Assembly: GCF_052324685.1 (NCBI RefSeq)
Contig: NC_135220.1
Location: forward strand, 2,710,716 to 2,774,715
Reading direction: 5' to 3'
From: Brachyhypopomus gauderio
Lineage: Eukaryota > Chordata > Actinopteri > Gymnotiformes > Hypopomidae
Length of the DNA stretch: 64,000 nucleotides
In this document: piece after piece, positions 50,895 to 61,934 of the stretch
How the letters are laid out: the number at the start of each line of letters is the position of its first letter
How positions within the stretch are numbered: position 1 is the first letter of the stretch
The notes under the pieces: generated by a model
What the model saw: the letters and a program-made list of their open reading frames with translations, nothing else
What the model was told of the DNA's origin: nothing
Databases searched by the model: none
Program-made: the position numbers and the translations under genes

Positions 50895-53800
50895 TTGAAA
50901 GAAAGAACTAGAAAATATATCTAGTGATTTTTATTTCATTTTTGTTTTGTGGTTTCACATTTTCTACCTTTTCCTAATGTTAATATCACGTTGAGGACCC
51001 CGGCCCCTCCCCTTTGGGCGTGTGTATACGTAGTCTACGTGCTTTGTCTGTGTCAGTGGAATTCCGTGGTGATGGCTATGTCGTGTGAATAATGTGTCTC
51101 ACCTGTGAATCGTCTCGTAATCACGTGGGACTAATGTGGTTTGTCTATTTAATGTGCGCTCGCGCAGTGTCCTGTGCTCGTCGTTGTCTACAGTCTGCAC
51201 GTTGTGTGCTGTGTGTGAGTGTTTATCGTGCGCTGATTGCGCAATATCTGTTGTTAAAATAAAGTGACTGTGAGTGAACCACCGGACTCGTGTCTCGTCC
51301 GTCTCTCTGGCGCCATCGTCACAGTTAAAGCAAACTTTGTTTTGTTACTGTTCCATTGCTTCTAAACAAAAATGTTGATTGCGATAATAAAGTATTTTGT
51401 TGTCACATACAATGTTTGGAGAAATTCTATCCTAAATCTTTAGGATCCTTAGGATCTATGAAGCTTAGATATTAAAAAGTATCAGAATCAATACTGGCGA
51501 TGACAAGGAGTGTGTTAATCATGAACATAACGACAAAAAGAAAAAAAGCTCAAGTTTTATGTTTTAATGTTGGCAATTCTTACCACCAGATAGTATTTCA
51601 CAACAAATTCACTGAAATAATCAGATTCATACAGTCCAAATGGAGAAAGTTTGGAACAGTTATCAGTCTTCCCATGAATGAACACCCTAACAGAATCTCT
51701 CCAAGTACTAATATGATATATATGGGAGCAGATCCAGAGAACAAAGAGAGAGCGAAAGGACCTGCATGTGGTGTGGATGGATCTTGCCAACGCATATGGC
51801 TCTGTCCCCCATCAGCTCATTGGCTTATGTTCTGGAGTTCTTCTATCCCTGTGAAGTACCTGGTGGCCAGGTACTTCACAGACCTCCAGATGTGCTGCAA
51901 CCACCAGGACTTCACAACAGGCTGGCAACGACAGAAGGCTGGCATCTTTGTCACAGGGGGTGAACCCTTTGCTGGCAATCCAACCTGTTTGTAGCCTGGG
52001 ACAGACCTACACAGCAGACCTTTCAGACAGGCAAATGGGGCAGACAGTGTGGAAGCAGCTTGCGGATGGCTTGGGCAGGATCAATGAGAGCCAGCTCCCA
52101 GGGAAGTACAAAGTATGAAGTTACCAATTGGTACTCTACCCAAGGGTGATGTGGCCTCTGAAAATGTGTGAGGTCCCCTCCTCAGTGGCAGACAAGATGG
52201 ACAAGTTGGCTAACTCGTTCATCAAAAAGTGGCTGGGCCTGCCGAGATGCCTCTCGAATGTAGGGCTGTTTGGCAGAACCATGCTGCAGTTGCCACTGCA
52301 ATCCATCAGCCAGGGATATAAGAAGGAGAAGGCTCGATTGGTGCTTGAGCTGAGGGAGTCCACTGATCAGCTGGAGGAGGTTGACTTGGCAGGCAGCAGG
52401 CTGAAACATCGTGAGGTGGTGGGCAGAGTCCAGGAGGGCCGAGCAGGGTTATCATCTCCAGGTTAAGGCTGTGTGCTTAGCAAGCAGGGAAGCTGGTTGT
52501 CATGGGAAGGAGTCACAGACGGGCCCATGTCATGGTCCGATCTGTGGAAGATCCCCCAAGCCAGGCTCAGCTTCTTGATCAGAGCGACCTATGACACCTT
52601 GCCTTGTCCACGGAACCTCCACCAATGGTTTGGTGCAGAAGAGACCTGCTCACTATGCGGTACCATCAACCATCAATCCTTCAGCACATCCTGTCTGGCT
52701 GCAGGACTGCGCTTTCCTAGGGGCGGTACAGGTGGAGGCACGACTTGGTGTTGAAGAAGCTGGCTGAGGTGACAGAGGTTTGCAGAAAGGAGGCCAATAG
52801 CAGACCCCCCACACCAGTGAGCCTGCCCATCTGCTTCGCAAGAGCCGGAGAAAACCCCAAGCCTCCCCACAGGCAGAACAGCATTAGGATTCCTCACACC
52901 TGGCAGTGAGTGGACCATGAAGGTCGACCTGGGGAGGCAACTTAAGTTCCCCAGGGAGATTGTGTAAACTTCACTCCGCCCAGACCTGATCATGTGGCCG
53001 GTGCCATGCAAGACCATTCTATAGGTGGAGCTCACTGTGCCGTGGGAGCAGGGCATTGAATGTTAGGGCTAGCTCGGATGTCACGCCTTCTACCTCCACA
53101 AGAGGCACCCGAGTCAGTCCTGAATCTGCGCAATCAGCAGTGATCACTGCTTATTCGTTTTGGCTCACTGACTCGTTCTCAGCCCTTTCCCTGCTTTCTC
53201 TAAAGCCTGTACGTTGCGTTCCCAATTAAAGGTGTCTCGCCACCTTATTCTTTCTCTTTCTCTTCTCTGTTACTTCTCTACGACTTATTTGAGTAACTAT
53301 CTGTGCCGCATACTGGCCTCTCTCAAGTTTTCCTCCATCTGTTTAACTTCCTATCCTATACTTCCCCTGGCGTCCTTGGTTTAGTTTTTACGCAATGAGT
53401 TTTCCCCTCTTTCTACGGGTGAGTTTTGCTTTGTATGAATTAAGTTTTCCGCATAGTTTTGTGCAGTAGCGAACCATGACCATTATACCTGGGACTGCTC
53501 CCATACCCCCCCCCCCCCTAATTAACTGGAATAAAAATAAAAATTGAGATGACAGTACAGCTTTAGAAACGCAATAAACGATAACTTCTAAAGCAAAATA
53601 AGGTTCCACAGATCCGTGTACCTTGGGAGCGGAATATGTACAACACGCACGAGGGCATCAAAGGAATGAATTGAAACTAGCTAGCGGTGGTACGCTAACG
53701 GCAGCTAGCGGGCGGAAACTATCATCAGGGGTGATAGTGGGAAAAATTCCTGAGCCTGAACTTTTTCTGGGGGGGGGGGGGGGGGTGTGGGGTGGAGTGT

Positions 53801-56800
53801 TAGTGTACCATATTTAGAATATTTAATAATTAATCTTTAAATTAATTAATAATAAATAAGTCAGGTAATCATTATAGTGAAATAAAAAACTCATTTCTAT
53901 TAATATTCTGAGAAAATGCTGTAACCTAAAGATTTAGATTAGACACAGTATGTTAAAAGCAGGCATGATTAATTATTTATTCATTACTGTTAGTAAATTA
54001 TAGGATACCAGACAACTCAAAGAAATTATGCAAATAAAGTTTAAAAGAATTACAAGTATTATGATTATAGTTAGTTTTTATATATAAAATTTAATAAATT
54101 TAATAAATATTTTGTTTTGGTTTATTAGGACATACATTTTGTGCTTTTGTTCATGTATTACACCTTACGCCGTAAGGCGGCCAGGATGAACCAGATCGTC
54201 TGACCACCTGTACCGGCTCAAAAAAAAAACACTCTTATATTTCTGATAAAAATGTAACTTAATCAGAATAAAGACAAAATACTGAATTTATCTTGTATCT
54301 ACCTCTGAAGCTCTTCCGATGTCTGAAATACAGGCGGTCCCCGGGTTACGACGTTGATCCGTCATAAATCAATTTTCAGTGTAAATCGGAACATATGTAC
54401 ATACTGTACGTAAATAACATACTATACGCAGTTATCCTATCCTAAAGCTAGCCTTTTGGCAAATACCTTTATCCATAGCTGTGTTTAACTAATCCTGACG
54501 CCGCGCACACCAAACACCAAGTTCCGTTTACGACGCAGGACCACTTAGGTCCAAACGAGGCTTTATACAGTAAATGGGAGATGTGTAGTAACCACGAAAA
54601 ATTGGGTAGATATAATTGGTCAATTTTAGTGTCATTTGAAACTGGAATTGCGCTGAATTATAACTGCCTGGCCCTCTGTAAACGAACAGCGGGCATCACA
54701 GTCCTGATAGGGGGAGAGACAGGCTCACAGGCTTCCATTTAACCTAACCCCTCACCTTCCAACACAGATTGAATAGACACGGGTGAATAATTTATTTGCT
54801 TATATTTTTGTAATTGTTTAGATGTCGATTGTCAAACTGTAAGTAGATAAAATAAAATTGGATAAATTATATTATATATATTTATGTTTATGAATATTTT
54901 AGGCCCTCTGAGAGGGCGTAGAGGGCCCTGACAGTTCCCCACTGGTTTTGTGTCCTGTTTTCTCCCAAGTGTTCTCGGTCGAGTTTAATTTTACGCGTTG
55001 ATTTTTCCATGTTGTTTTTTGTTTTTATATTTCTCCCGTGTGTTCATGGTCGAGTTTCAGTTTGCGCATTGAGTTTTCCGCATCGTTTTGTATTGGTGTT
55101 TTTGCCACTGTGTGTGTGTGATTTACTCTCTCACTCGCGAATTACATCACTGCTTATTGTGCCAGTTCGCGCCGGCACTTGGGTCCGTTTCTTTCAGTTT
55201 ATTCATGCGGTGGTTACATCACCACACCCACCGTGTTACATTGAAGCTGCCAATGAGCTGATGGCCGATGGCCGAATGCAGAGACGCTGGCTGAGAAACC
55301 ATCACATGCCCCATTGAGGTAGGGTGTAGGGGTTTTGTTGGGTCCTCAGCAGCTCGCCTGCTCCGTGACCTTGGATGCAGTGGGGCTGGACATCGGAAAG
55401 CCATGAGGGAACTGGCAGAGGAGGCAGAGAAGGGCAGTTTCTGGCTGTGGCTGAGGAGGAGAGGTAGGGGGTGGGGCACTAACACCTAAGGCATCAGCTC
55501 TGCCAATGAGATGTACTGGGGTTAAAGGATTGAAACATCCATGACTGCTGGTCCCCAGTTGATGACCCGCTCATGCCCAGGGGTGCATTGAAAGCACACT
55601 TGATCAAGGCACTGGTGGAGGTGCATCAGGCAGCAATGCCTAGCAGGCAGACCATCAACCTGTATCTTTAAATGATCCAGGAACCAGTGAATCAAAATTC
55701 ATACAAAATTGAATGTTATGAGAACAACATGACAGTAGGAGTGCAAATATGGAAAAATAATGCATGACATGAAATGAACTATAAGAAGGTATGGTTTGAA
55801 TCTATATTTAAGGCTGAGACTAAGGCAAGTAGTATATTCTAGAGTAGAGTGTTCTTATTTAAATTGTTAAGTGGAGGAATGGGCAGGAATTCTTTGCTAA
55901 GTTTGGGTGTATGTAGTGTGTGACCAGCTGTTAAAAGGAAGAGGGCAATACTTTTCAAACAGGAAAAATTTATATTTATTTATATTATTTAAATTCATAC
56001 TGGGATCTTAGAACTCTATTAAACCCTTTTGATTCATTATTAGGTTCTGGTACCAGATGTAATATTCACTTTTTATGGTTGTTTTTACTATATTATTTAT
56101 GAGCTTCCACTAATTAACCCTGATAAGGCACACCTGAAAACCATTTCAGGTGACTACCTCTTGAAGCACATTGAGAGAATTCCAAGAGTGTACAAAGCTG
56201 TAATCAGAGCAAACGGTGGCTATTTTGAAAAACTAGAATATAAAACGTTTTCAATTATTTCACCTTTTTTTGTTAAGTACATAACTCCACGTGATCATAG
56301 TTTTGATGCCTTCAGTGAATCTACAGTGTAGATAGTAATGAAAATAAAGAAAACGCAGTGAATGAGACTGTAATGATCTGCACGATGCAGAGCATAGAGG
56401 CGGACACAAACACTGAGGAGAGCGAGATTTATTGAAGGGAATTCCATAGGCAGAGTCGTAATAACAGGCAGGGGTCACAACGGGCAGGCAGTCCAAACGT
56501 GAAATATAAACGGGCATACTAATGAGGGGAACGAAAACAACAAGGCAGGCTAACTAAGAATGGACAAGCAAAACACACGGACAACGGATAACACAGAAGT
56601 GCGAACTTACAAACGGCAGCGATCACAAGGAACAAGAATGTACAAAATATCCGACAAACGACATGGGAGACACAGGGACTATAAATACACAGGGTTTCAA
56701 AAACTCAACTTTTTCACAGCACTGTATATCCATGAAGTATCTACACTGCTTACAATACATGCCTCCATTTTCTCCAGGTGGTGCACCACTGGTGGATTTG

Positions 56801-59800
56801 CAATTGAAGTCTTGCGCTGCCCCTGCTGAGTGCATCAATGGGAGTTTAAACCTGGGACTTGTGAGAACAGTTCTGGGTACTAAATGCTGCAAAACGGATC
56901 TCTGCAACAGCCAAACTGTGTCAGGTAAAACCTTTCAAAGAAGAAGGAAGATTGACCATGTTATTTAGTCTTTATACTTTCCAAATTGAATATATATAGT
57001 GAAAGACAATGTGAATTGTCATTAATGATATGCCCTGTAGATATCGTAGGCATATAAAACTAAAGTCAGTGGTAAATTGTTAATGTGCTTACTTGTTCTA
57101 ACACATTTACTTTGATATCAGTTTGAAAACTTTATAAATTCTTTACTGTAAAGTGTGTGAAATTAGGGATTAAGATTCCTGATTTTTTAAATTATGACTT
57201 GTCAAAAGTAACTTGACCCAAATGTTGAACTTGTGTTAAGCTCTACCAGAACCTCCCAATGGGAAACGCTGCTACACCTGTGATGGTCACACCTGCTCAA
57301 GAACCCTTAAATGTGAGGGAGATGAAAATCTATGCATCAGCGCATCAGGTGAAAATGTCTGTTCTTAATCTCCAAATGTATATTGCCCTGTTAGTGTAAC
57401 AAAACAGGCGTTGCACAATCAGAGTGCGCGGACACATGCTGAGTAGTTCGGTCTTTATAAAAAGGGCTCATACAATTAACATTTACAGCTTCACGTAACA
57501 ACACAGATGACATACGGACAATGCGAGAATGACAAAGCTAAAGAAACTAAAGACTGTAACGTTTGCGACGGGCAGGCATGACGAGACAGAGGAGGAGCGA
57601 GGGATTACCGTGCAGGGAATGACCGACAAGGGAATGAAACACTCGGGGTTCTTTATACACAGAGACGAGACGGTGAAACAAGACTCAGGTGTGCGAGACT
57701 AACGACGAGGGCATGACAGACAGACGAAGGGACGAATGGGAGCGGGAGCTAGGCGGGACCAGGGAGGAGGGAGGGGCTGGACGTGACAAAGACAAACTAG
57801 ATATTTGCTGGAACTAAACAGAAAACCACACAATCACATGAATGCACATAGAATAGAATATACTTTATTGATCCTGAAGGAAATTAACGTTCCCCTGAGG
57901 TCTCTGTGTAAAGCACGATGAACCCAGAGCGGCCCGCAGCGTCAGAAAGGCATAGCCAATCATAGGTAGGAGGTGAAAAGAGAGATAACATTAAAAAAAA
58001 GTCTCAAAGCACTAAATACTATACTCGGTATACAAGTGGAGCGAAGACGACATGTTCAGGATGTGAAGTAGGCTGCAAGGTTATAATAGTTTTGGATTTT
58101 TCATTATAGTGTCACGTTGAGGACCCCGGCCCCTCCCTTTTGGGCGTGTGTATTCGTAGTCCACGTGCCTTGTCTGCGTCAGTGGAACTCTGTGGTGATG
58201 GCTATGTCGTGTGAATAATGTGTCTCACCTGTGAATCGTCTCGTAATCACGTGGGGCTAATGTGGTTTGTCTATTTAATGTGCGCTCGCGCAGTGTCCTG
58301 TGCTCGTCGTTGTCTACAGTCTGCACGTTGTGTGCTGTGTGTGAGTGTTTGTCGTGCGCTGATTGCACAATCTTTGTCTAAATTAAAAGTGACGTCAGTC
58401 ATAAAGGAAGGATTCTGTGTCTCGTCCTTCGCCGACCCACGAACGTCACATATAGTTTAGTTTTTATTTAATTGTGACTTTTTTTCTAACTCAGTTTTAA
58501 TTAGTTTTTAGAGTATGCTTGCTAGTTTTTATTAGTTTTAATATTTTTAAAGCTTAGTTTTAATTTAGTTTTCATTAGTTCTTGTATTAGGTTTTTTTTC
58601 ATACTTTGGGTTATTTGTCAGGTGCAGGACTCAAAGTTCAAAGTAAATATTGTGTAATAATAACTCATCAAAAGATACCATTAAAAAATGCATTCAATTA
58701 GGCTACTGTTGAACAACCAACTGTCCACAAAAACGGTGAACAAGATAGCAGCCTTAAGTATTGCTGCTGAAAATTGCCTAAGGACAGACACGAACATAGG
58801 AACATAACCCTATTTTGGTTTTTGAGTGAAAAGCTAAACATTTTGAAAGCAATCGAGTCACACAGTCATGTTGACATCCAGTCTCAACATATTAACCAGT
58901 GCATCCTCCTGCTTGCGGTTTTCCTGCATATTAACTAAACAGCAGTTTGATCACTGAAAACGGTCCATTATGATTGTCTCCTTCCTTGTGCTACCTAGCC
59001 GGGATGTTGCTTCTCTTTCGGCTGAGCTACTCAGAGAGGCTAGCTTGTCAAAGTACTGGCAGTTAGGCCTCTTGTGTAAGCTATGAGATTCGTGGGGTTT
59101 TTCCTCTTGGAAACTGCTCCATATATTTTATCATCTGTTTCCACTACAAGACATGTAGTCTTTCTCGTAGTCAAATAAAAAAATAATAATACAGGACTCT
59201 GCCATGTTCTCCCAACTTTTGTTGTCGTAATTTTGCAGGCTAGCATGGCGAGCAGGAGCTGCAAACTAGATACAATGTGACGGACCATGAGGTGCCGTAC
59301 GGTTTTGCCAGCTAATGTAAAACCTCTAGTGTGAAAAAAAATCGATTTCATATCAGTCCACAAGACATAAATAAATTGACAAACACAAAAACAAAGGGTA
59401 TCCTATCTAAAACTTCAGTTAATTTTCTAAACATGTAACATCATTACAGTTAGTTATCGTTTTTTCTTTTAATTACCGTTATTATTTATTTCAGTTAACG
59501 AAAATCTTTTTTCTATATAAGTTTTCGTTTGTTTTCATTAACGATTATTGGCTGGCTCTCTCAGGACAGGCTCAAGGATTACACAGCACTGAATGGAGAG
59601 ACCTGTAGACATTTATAGGGCGAGATAAATGAGTAAAAGGTGCACAAGTAAAAGGAAGGTGTGTCAGTAGGTGAGCAGTGTCAGTGTGGTGGAGGGTCTG
59701 GGAGTGGATGTCTTTCCTGATACCTGGGACTGGCCTATATAACATAGACAAGCTAGACACAGTACAGTAAATGATTATGAAACTCAGAGTAGACAGATTA

Positions 59801-60582
59801 GATGCAGCAAATTACTCTGAAACAGATGAGAAAATACACAGGTCACCTGACAATTAATTCATGAATGAACAGTAAACCATCTACTGGAGTAATCTTGTGC
59901 TCCTGCTAATGGTCTTTTCTGGTCTTCAGTAATTACAAGGTCCGGTTTAGTGATTTTATGGTCTTAGTGGTTTAGTGTATTGATTCACTATTGTGTTGAT
60001 TCACATGTAGTCTAAAACATTTAAATACATTAAATCTTATTAAGTATCTACAAGAATTTCTATAAATCACTGGTCATCAGTAGGCCAAGATTATTTTCAG
60101 CAGTACCTAGGAGGGCAAATTATAATACTGTACAGATTACACCACCCCCATCTTATTTTTAAAAATATGAATAAAAATGTGTTAGGGCTTGTATAAATAT
60201 GGAAAAAATTGATGAAATTTACATTGTTATCGCGTTGATGAATAATGCAGTTTGCACGTGTGCAATGAGGAGTCAGTGATGAATAAATGATATGATGGGA
60301 AGGCCTAGAAATATGTCTGCTGATTATTTCAAAGCATACATGTGACAAATACCACAATCTCACTCTCATTTTTTACCCACTGTAGCTAATGTAGGAGGTA
60401 TGGAGGTGGCTCTGAAGGGATGTGCAACCAAAAGTTTTTGCGATGGGATTTCATCTGTCCAGCAAACCATTAGCATGACGAAAATGAGCTGCTGTGTGGG
60501 GAACCTGTGTAACAGTGGAAACATGGTTAATCTGAGATTCTTCCTCATGCTGGGACCTCTACTGCCCTCCTTCTTCCACTGA
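50157..60582 (+). CDS. Ly6/uPAR-like two-domain protein, copy 3 (complete)
   Basis: Five exons: 50157-50205, 50517-50630, 56778-56924, 57250-57348 and 60386-60582. All are GT...AG and phase 1, with 202 codons including the stop. The layout is that of copy 2: signal peptide ([19 protein letters not shown]), LU domain 1 (LKCYNCT to KCCKTDLCN), LU domain 2 ([10 protein letters not shown] to SCCVGNLCN), hydrophobic tail ([14 protein letters not shown]). Against copy 2, exon 2 has three extra codons (PTLETC for GTC), exon 4 lacks one, and exon 5 is more diverged (GGMEVALKG, VQQTIS). The frame is intact, so the gene is probably functional. Intron 2 (6.1 kb) and intron 4 (3.0 kb) are full of mobile elements. 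The ligand is unknown. Confidence 0.9.
50823..50894. repeat. (GATA)n microsatellite
   Basis: About 18 tandem agat units in intron 2 of Ly6 copy 3. Confidence 0.95.
50979..51328 (+). mobile_element. Solo LTR of the A/B family (340 bp)
   Basis: 50984-51323. The first two bases are TA instead of TG (TATCACGTTGAGG); the end is CGTCACA. Exact 5-bp duplication GTTAA. It resembles the element B LTR. Confidence 0.9.
53056..55245 (+). mobile_element. Solo LTR (about 690 bp), split by a hAT element
   Basis: The outer unit is 53061-55240, TGTTAGGGC...GTGTTACA, with exact 5-bp duplication TTGAA. Without the hAT element at 53464-54944 it is about 690 bp. It has no internal genes. aattaaagg (53225) may be its poly(A) signal. 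Confidence 0.8.
53456..54952. mobile_element. 1481-bp hAT element without transposase
   Basis: 53464-54944. Ends CAGTAGCGAACC and, inward from the right, CAGTGGGGAACTG; exact 8-bp duplication GTTTTGTG. It contains long C and G runs and, from about 54330, the end of another repeat (caggcggtccccgggttacg, Tigger-like). Confidence 0.85.
55681..56089. other. Intron 2 of Ly6 copy 3, no feature recognised
   Basis: AT-rich, no gene or clear repeat seen. Confidence 0.3.
56090..56368 (+). mobile_element. Tc1-like transposon 3' end fragment
   Basis: Contains ccatttcaggtgactacctc, ttgaagcacattgagagaat and gtacataactccacgtgatc, known from the 3' ends of fish Tc1-like elements. The terminal repeat itself is lost. 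Confidence 0.65.
56369..56700 (-). repeat. LTR-like fragment
   Basis: In the minus sense it ends a retroelement LTR type with ttcaataaatctcgctctcc (poly(A) signal) and gttcgtatttc; the limits are unclear. Confidence 0.35.
57551..57793 (-). mobile_element. Solo LTR (233 bp), minus strand
   Basis: 57556-57788. In the minus sense TGTCACGTCCAGCCCC...GCAAACGTTACA. Exact 5-bp duplication AAGAC. In intron 4 of Ly6 copy 3. Confidence 0.88.
57848..57900. repeat. LINE/SINE-like tail fragment
   Basis: gaatagaatatactttattg followed by atcctgaaggaaatt, a dispersed fish repeat end. Confidence 0.4.
58105..58455 (+). mobile_element. Solo LTR of the A/B family (341 bp)
   Basis: 58110-58450, TGTCACGTTGAGG...AACGTCACA, exact 5-bp duplication TATAG. 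Very close to the element B LTR. Confidence 0.92.
58456..59560. repeat. AT-rich repeat with 'agttttagttttaa' ends
   Basis: The left side has many tttagtttt motifs and the right side gttaacgaaaatc/cattaacg motifs. This suits a known kind of non-autonomous DNA transposon, but the exact ends are unclear. The solo LTR at 58110 sits in its left end. Confidence 0.45.
59561..60385. other. End of intron 4 of Ly6 copy 3
   Basis: From about 60180 it matches the intron ends of copies 1 and 2. No other gene seen. Confidence 0.4.
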
Positions 60583-61542
60583 GCTCATTTTGATAAATGG
60601 TTGTTCTGCAGAAACTGATGCTTACTTCCAGGAAGGATTAAATATTAAACAGGCAAACAATGGTATTATCTTACAATGTAGTCTAATCTCTCCATTTCAA
60701 TATGTTCCTTTAATTTCATGTTAATGTGTTGTATTTCCTTCAGTTGTATGGAACATCCAGTGAATAAACGGGGTCTCTCCCATCTACATGCTCTTTCCAA
60801 AGCTCATCTTTTCATATATGTGGGAGAAACTGAAGAACTGAATTTCATACTATTGTGTACTGTGTTTTCTTCCTTTTCCTTGAATGGACCTCAAACATCT
60901 AGTATTACAGATGTATAATACAGTATTATCACCTTTCAGAATGACATCATTAGTCACTTAGGCTCCTCAGATTTTCAAGGTTAATTAATTAGAAGTTCCT
61001 AACCTAAGTGTATCACTGAACATTTGTTTCACACTGTGTAGTTAAATGACAGTATACAAGTGACAATGGGGCAACAACCTGTCTTTTCCTGTGAGAACCA
61101 ATACCAAACTGAACAAGCTTACATTTCTAAGTTTCACACCAACTACACTTCTACAGGCTGGTCCTTTATGTTGACCAATTACAGCGTATCAGTTTTTAAA
61201 AACCAATAAATTTTTTCTAGCACATTTTCATAGTTCTATAGCTGACTACATTTACATTTAGAGTATTTGGTATAGTTCACATGAGCATTTAACTTTCTAT
61301 GTCTGAATCAAGAAATAAAAACTTCATGCAGATGAATAAATCCACATGCAGAAATTCAAAATAATCAAATAAATTTTTAAGGACAATGAGAAGATAAAGA
61401 GAAGACAAGGAGAAGACAACGAGAAACTTCTCGAAAAATGTGTTTTTACATCTATTTATTTATTTATATTAGTATTCTACGATAAATCCAGCTTCAATCA
61501 TCTTGTGTGATTTTGTCTATGTGCTGGGGCCAACGCCTTAGG
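60583..61542 (+). other. 3' UTR and flank of Ly6 copy 3
   Basis: Poly(A) signal AATAAA at 60763-60768. Homologous to 357-1287. Confidence 0.6.
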
Positions 61543-61934
61543 GCGTACTCACACTAGGCTCTGTGATCCGGGCCCGGGCACGGTTCCCTGCCGAAGCACG
61601 GTTCGTTTGGCTAGTGTGAGCGCTATCCGTGCCCGGGCCCGCTTGGTGCCTCATCTGATTGGTTCATTTAGCTGGAACTCAAACATGACGTCAGTGATGC
61701 GATGCTCACGTTAAACAGTCATAGCGGCAAAGCGATTAGCAGACAATCGTGTTAAATTATAGATAAATCTGTGCTTGCACTGTGTTTCTGCACTCCCAAA
61801 ACGACTCCAAATATACAATAAAAAGAGAATCGTGAACTCCATAGTTTTGTGCGAGCGCGCTTTTTTTCCAAATAAAGCGGCGTTGTGATGACGTAAGCGT
61901 GCTCGGGCCGGGTTGATGAAGCCAGTGTGAGTGC
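61543..61934. mobile_element. 392-bp TIR element, copy in Ly6-3 flank
   Basis: Orthologous to 1288-1679, same ends and AGG flanks. Confidence 0.6.

Larger units (their letters stand above)
51735..55680 (+). pseudogene. REL-endo LINE (R2/NeSL/Hero type), split by LTR and hAT insertions
   Basis: Starts in the RT with HVVWMDLANAYGSVPHQLI (motif A, 51755-51815). Part of the RT is lost, followed by KWLGLPRCLSNVGLFG (52230), SRLKHREVVGRVQEGRAGL (52395), SFLIRATYDTLPCPRNLHQW (52570) and CSLCGTINH. The endonuclease starts LRPDLIMWPV...VELTVPWE (52975-53045). The solo LTR at 53061-55240 interrupts it. It resumes at 55246 and ends with ARLLRDLGCSGAGHRKAMRE and FWLWLRRR (55350-55460). Stops and frameshifts are present. 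It sits in intron 2 of Ly6 copy 3. Confidence 0.82.
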
